DNA of 64,000 bases from an uncultured Paenibacillaceae bacterium (lineage in GTDB: Bacteria; Bacillota; Bacilli; Paenibacillales; K13): contig CAJXLT010000008.1 in NCBI GenBank assembly GCA_913056365.1, positions 1 to 64,000 of the forward strand. Direction: 5' to 3'. Positions 60,238-64,000 of the stretch are shown one piece after another (position 1 is the first letter of the stretch; each line of letters starts with the position of its first letter). The notes under the pieces were generated by a model that saw nothing but the letters and a program-made list of their open reading frames with translations, ran no database searches and had not been told where the DNA came from. A program made the position numbers and the translations under genes.

Positions 60238-60957
60238 ATGGAAGCAATTGTTGATCGGTACAAAGCTATATTGTTCGATGCTGGCGATACGCTGTTGAAT
60301 GTGAAGGCATCCCAACAGATCGTTACGCAATTTTTGAAGCAGCGAGCATTTTCTTGTGAGGAGCAGGATGTTGCAGCCGTGCTGTACGATTCGATTCAGC
60401 GCTTTTATTATGACCGGGAGAAGGATGAGCAGGCGGTATGCTCGCCAGAGCTAGATCGCGCCTTCTGGGTGAAGTTGTACACGCATATGATGAACAGCTT
60501 AGATTCACACAATTTCGGAGAGGAAGCTATTCACCGCTTCTGTCATGAGCTGTATGATGTGTTCACCGGACCGGAAGTGTATACACTGTTCGATGACGTG
60601 ATTGAAGTGCTGGAATCGTTGCGTGCTCGGGGATTTCAGCTTGCAGTTATATCGAACTTCGCGGACACGCTGCCGCACATATTAGAGACCAAGGGGATCG
60701 CTAAGTACTTTAGCGAGATTGTCGTATCGACCGAAGTCGGCATGGAGAAGCCTAATCCTGAAATATTCCGATATGCCTTGCGGAAGCTGGGGAGAAAACC
60801 CGAAGAAGCGTTATACATTGGCGATCATGAACTAAACGATGTATGGGCGCCGAAGCAAGCAGGAATAGATGCGATCCGCATTCTGCGCTATGACTATATG
60901 CGAGGGGACGGAATATCCAGCTTGCGTGAGCTATTGGAAGATGGTCAACCACTATGA
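60238..60957 (+). CDS. HAD-superfamily hydrolase
   Basis: 239 aa, HAD subfamily IA phosphatase. Motif I LFDAGDTLLN with the nucleophile Asp near residue 12, motif II VISNFAD, motif III Lys in EVGMEKPNPEIF, motif IV YIGDHELND. Acts on small phosphorylated metabolites; substrate unknown. ATG 60238 has GAAGGAGAAGG. Followed by a PBP gene after 13 bp. Confidence 0.88.
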   Translation: MEAIVDRYKAILFDAGDTLLNVKASQQIVTQFLKQRAFSCEEQDVAAVLYDSIQRFYYDREKDEQAVCSPELDRAFWVKLYTHMMNSLDSHNFGEEAIHRFCHELYDVFTGPEVYTLFDDVIEVLESLRARGFQLAVISNFADTLPHILETKGIAKYFSEIVVSTEVGMEKPNPEIFRYALRKLGRKPEEALYIGDHELNDVWAPKQAGIDAIRILRYDYMRGDGISSLRELLEDGQPL

Positions 60958-60970
60958 AGGAGGGGGAGCA

Positions 60971-63073
60971 GTGACGAATCAGCAGGAGCGAGATCCGCAG
61001 AAGCAGGAAGTCAACCGTCAACGGCATTTTGCCTTTCGCTTGAACATATTTTTCTTTTGCATATTTGTGTTGTTTTCTGTGTTGATCGTTCGTCTTGCTT
61101 TCTTGCAGTTCGTCGAGGGTGATGAATTGCGGGCGCTGAAGGACAAGAAGACTACCCGTTCCACACCGATTCCGCCGATTCGCGGCAATATCTATGATCG
61201 TAACGGCTTTCCGATTGCTCAATCCGTGTCTACGCAATCGCTATATTATCGTGTCCAACCGAATCAAGATCCGGACGAAGTCATTTCGCTAGCCCGACGT
61301 CTGTCTAACTTGTTCATGCGTGTGAAGGAGAATAATCCGAAGACGAAGACGATGACAGCTGCGGAAATTGTTGAGGCGATGGATGTCAGCTTCGATATTA
61401 ATAAGCAACTGCGGACGCCGATCATTATGTATTCGGAACCACGACGGATTAAGACCGACTTGACTAGGGAGGAAATCGCCTATCTTGTCGAGCATCGCGA
61501 TGACTTTACGGATTTGGAGATTATGGAGGAGAGCATCCGGGAATATGCCTCCATTACAGATGATGCGTTGGAAGCGGATGGTGCTGTTCAAGAGGAACAT
61601 ATTGCTGTACAGCTTGTTGGATACTTGAAGGAATACAGTGGTGCAAGCGATTTGGAAATCTACCGGAATCATGCAGGTGAATATCTGAATACAGAAACTG
61701 TCGGAATGGACGGCTTGGAACTGATGTATCAAGAACGGCTCCGCGGGCAGAACGGAACGAAGTTGTATCAAATCAATGCCGCGGGGAAGATTGTGCCCGG
61801 CGATGTAGAAGTTATCCCACCTACTAAGGGGGATAATCTGTACCTTACGATTGATGCAGATGTGCAGCTTGCTACGCAGCGCGCAATAGCGAACAATCTA
61901 GATAAGCTGCGGAACGATCCTTTCTACACTAGTATTAATAAGACTGGAACGAAAGCTATGGCAGGTTATGCTGTGGCCATGGAAGTTGCAGGTGAGGACG
62001 CCGGCAAGGTTGTGGCGATGGCCAGCTATCCCGATTATGACCCGGAGGTGTGGCGAGGCGGGCGCATCAGTCAACGCAACCTGGATGAATATCAGCTTGT
62101 GATGAGGAACGGAACGATCTGGAACAATTGGGCACCTGTATTGGATGATGACGAACGCGGCCGCCATCCAGGCTCACTCGTGCCGCTCGGTTCTACGATG
62201 AAGTCCCTGTCCATACTAGTCGGCTTGAATGAAGGGGTCATCCAGCCGGATAGCATGTATCGGGATACGGGACGGTTCGAATTCGGACGAGACGGTTCCA
62301 GTATTCGCAATTCCAGCAGCTCAGCCCTTGGAAACTTGTCGCCTCGATCAGCTCTGACCAAATCGTCCAATACTTATATGGCTGCCATGATAGGAGAACC
62401 GTTGTACAAGAAGTACGGGCCCGACGAAGTGTTGGACGTCTGGGATTCCTATATGGAGCAATTCGGCTTAGGGGTAAGGACGGGCAGCGGATTGCCAGGA
62501 GAAATTGCAGGGAAGAAAGATTACCTCGATGTGGACCAAATGGGCAGTGAGCTTGCCTCCATGGTGTTCTCTTCCTTCGGGCAAGGCGGACGCTATACCG
62601 CTCTGCAGCTTGCGCAGTACACAGCTGTGCTTGCGACCGAAGGGAAGCGATTGAAGCCAACCTTCGTCAATGAGATTCGCTCAGCTGATTCCGAGCTGCT
62701 CGAGCAGCCTGAACCTGTGGTGCTGAATGAGGTCGACATGCCGAAGGAATACTGGGAACTGGTGAGGGAATCTATGATGGAAGTATATCAGTACGGATTT
62801 GAAGGATTCCCGTATCCGGTAGCGAGGAAGACGGGGACGAGCGAGCAGTCAGTGGCAGGAGGAATCGTGGAGAATGCGGTATTCATCGCCTATGCTCCCG
62901 CAGACAAGCCGAAGCTTGCCGTTGCGGTTGTTGTGCCGGAAGGCGGATACGGCGCATATGGCGCAGCACCGATTGCACGTGATATCTTCGATGCCTATGA
63001 TAAGGTATACGGCTTATATGATGATGAGCCGGGTACATCCGCAGATGACTCGGGCGATGATACGCCATCATAA
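60971..63073 (+). CDS. class B penicillin-binding protein (transpeptidase)
   Basis: 700 aa. One N-terminal anchor (FFFCIFVLFSVLIVRLAFLQ), the dimerisation domain with RGNIYDRNGFPIA, then the transpeptidase domain: SxxK in GSTMKSLS, SxN in TKSSNTYMA, KTG in ARKTGTSEQS. Cross-links peptidoglycan outside the membrane. The acidic C-terminal tail (DEPGTSADDSGDDTPS) is unusual. It is longer than B. subtilis PBP4b (PbpI), the nearest relative I can name. GTG 60971 after GGAGGGGGAG. Confidence 0.9.
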   Translation: MTNQQERDPQKQEVNRQRHFAFRLNIFFFCIFVLFSVLIVRLAFLQFVEGDELRALKDKKTTRSTPIPPIRGNIYDRNGFPIAQSVSTQSLYYRVQPNQDPDEVISLARRLSNLFMRVKENNPKTKTMTAAEIVEAMDVSFDINKQLRTPIIMYSEPRRIKTDLTREEIAYLVEHRDDFTDLEIMEESIREYASITDDALEADGAVQEEHIAVQLVGYLKEYSGASDLEIYRNHAGEYLNTETVGMDGLELMYQERLRGQNGTKLYQINAAGKIVPGDVEVIPPTKGDNLYLTIDADVQLATQRAIANNLDKLRNDPFYTSINKTGTKAMAGYAVAMEVAGEDAGKVVAMASYPDYDPEVWRGGRISQRNLDEYQLVMRNGTIWNNWAPVLDDDERGRHPGSLVPLGSTMKSLSILVGLNEGVIQPDSMYRDTGRFEFGRDGSSIRNSSSSALGNLSPRSALTKSSNTYMAAMIGEPLYKKYGPDEVLDVWDSYMEQFGLGVRTGSGLPGEIAGKKDYLDVDQMGSELASMVFSSFGQGGRYTALQLAQYTAVLATEGKRLKPTFVNEIRSADSELLEQPEPVVLNEVDMPKEYWELVRESMMEVYQYGFEGFPYPVARKTGTSEQSVAGGIVENAVFIAYAPADKPKLAVAVVVPEGGYGAYGAAPIARDIFDAYDKVYGLYDDEPGTSADDSGDDTPS

Positions 63074-63094
63074 GCAGTATGCGTGTTGTGAAGC

Positions 63095-63132
63095 AAGGAC
63101 CGTCCTGAGCATCGTTTCAGAGACGGTCCTTT
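63095..63132 (+). terminator. terminator of PBP gene
   Basis: AAGGACCGTC pairs with GACGGTCCTT, followed by TCT. Confidence 0.8.
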
Positions 63133-63251
63133 CTGTACTTTCGTGCCGCGTGCTTCGTATTCGACTCGGCACAGCTTTTTTTTAGTTGGAGACGTGAATA
63201 TGCTATACTAATATTTTAATGAGAAGCTACGAGGAAAGGGACCGATCTAAC

Positions 63252-64000
63252 ATGTGCGGAATCGCCGGAATGATATGCTTCGACGGACGGGAGCCTGCCG
63301 TCGAACAATTGCAACGCATGACAGACATCATTCATCATAGAGGTCCGGATGATTCCGGGTTTTGGTCTGAACCAGGGGTAGGCTTGGGCTTCCGCCGCTT
63401 GTCCATTATTGACCTAGCGGAAGGTCATCAGCCGATGTCGAATGAGAATGAACGAATTTGGATTATCTTCAACGGTGAGATATATAATTACAAGGCGCTG
63501 CGCAACGAATTGGAGGCGCGGGGGCATCAGTTCAAGACGCAGACAGACACTGAGGTTATTGTGCATCTGTATGAAGAATACGGCGAAGACTGTGTTAACC
63601 ACCTTCGCGGTATGTTCGGCTTCGCTATCTGGGATATGGATCGCAAGCGGCTGTTCGCTGCGAGGGATCACTTCGGAATCAAGCCATTGTACTATGCATT
63701 GTCCGACGATCGGCTAGTATTCGGCTCAGAAATCAAGAGTGTGCTGCAAGGCGGTGTTGCGCGTAAGCTGAATATGGAAGCATTGCTGCAATATATGACC
63801 TTTCAGTATGTACCAGAGCCGAACACGATGCTGGAGGGCGTGCAGAAGCTTCCGCCCGGTCATAGTATGACGATCGAATTGGACGGGAAGCTCCGAATCC
63901 AACGTTATTGGGACCCGACGTTCGAACCTGCTTCTGGTTCGTTAGACAGTATGATCGAGGAGCTGCGGGAACGGCTGCTTGATTCGGTTCGCCATCACAT
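63252..64000 (+). CDS. asnB: asparagine synthase, glutamine-hydrolysing (partial)
   Basis: The gene runs off the window after about 249 residues. Cys2 is the glutaminase nucleophile (MCGIAGMICF), with the family blocks HHRGPDDSGFW, IIFNGEIYNYKALR and RDHFGIKPLYY. The synthetase domain begins near YMTFQYVPEPNTMLEGVQKL. Complete N-terminal amidotransferase domain. Upstream is only an AT-rich region with a possible TATACT; no riboswitch seen. Confidence 0.93.
   Translation, partial: MCGIAGMICFDGREPAVEQLQRMTDIIHHRGPDDSGFWSEPGVGLGFRRLSIIDLAEGHQPMSNENERIWIIFNGEIYNYKALRNELEARGHQFKTQTDTEVIVHLYEEYGEDCVNHLRGMFGFAIWDMDRKRLFAARDHFGIKPLYYALSDDRLVFGSEIKSVLQGGVARKLNMEALLQYMTFQYVPEPNTMLEGVQKLPPGHSMTIELDGKLRIQRYWDPTFEPASGSLDSMIEELRERLLDSVRHH

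Noticed and set aside
60869-60970. Upstream start of the PBP gene
   Set aside because: It would overlap the HAD gene; GTG 60971 has a strong Shine-Dalgarno and gives a normal membrane anchor.

Overview
The window looks like chromosomal DNA of an endospore-forming Bacillota, most probably Paenibacillus or a close relative. The evidence is spore genes scattered through it (sspI, two alpha/beta-type SASPs, gerQ-cwlJ, yunB, ylbJ), a Lia/Psp cell-envelope stress operon, a T-box in front of trpS, strong Shine-Dalgarno sites with frequent GTG/TTG starts, and familiar gene pairs (lipA-yutD, sspI-trmH). I saw no prophage, insertion sequence or CRISPR array.

Layout. 1-2072: the 3' end of a 23S rRNA gene, then an array of 17 tRNA genes, with no 5S gene between them. 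2316-21111: two back-to-back opine-type metallophore (zincophore) systems. 21143-25945: a Lia/Psp envelope-stress operon with two PspA paralogues. 26022-29249: zwf and prfC. 29318-32447: a Gfo/Idh/MocA - ThuA - Gfo/Idh/MocA sugar-catabolism operon. 32466-38790: sspI, trkA/ktrA, an rRNA methyltransferase gene, two unknown genes including one DnaD-like, a paired SMR efflux pump, a zinc-ribbon protein and yunB. 38821-43403: an M23 peptidase and nickel-pincer cofactor genes (larE, larB and a split larC). 43527-48551: lipA, yutD, nadK, ylbJ, a truncated haemoglobin, a DUF2225 protein and yycC. 48757-55367: a chemoreceptor, two SASPs flanking T-box-trpS, a YfhP-like membrane protein, gerQ and cwlJ. 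55536-64000: ctaB, a SCO1 gene, an AEC transporter, a Toprim protein, an MFS transporter, a HAD phosphatase, a class B PBP and the start of asnB.

The most interesting region is 2316-21111. The first set has the order cntK-L-M-A-B-C-D-F-E, the same as the staphylopine operon of Staphylococcus aureus. It starts behind a strong promoter whose start site is covered by a near-consensus Zur operator. Directly downstream lies a second, diverged set (cntL-M-A-B-C-D-F) without its own cntK. It ends with an EamA/DMT exporter and a methyltransferase in place of the MFS exporter. The two opine dehydrogenases differ at the residue known to set the 2-oxo acid: Asp in the first (pyruvate, staphylopine-like) and Ala in the second (2-oxoglutarate possible, bacillopaline- or pseudopaline-like). 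The exporter type changes along with it. My inference is that one histidine racemase feeds two parallel pathways that make two different zinc-scavenging opines, each with its own importer and exporter. A second, weaker Zur-like site sits between the sets.

Other notable points are a LarC protein split into two convergent genes, with a histidine-rich tail on LarC1, and two clusters of short intergenic repeats (34409-34600 and 40614-40750).
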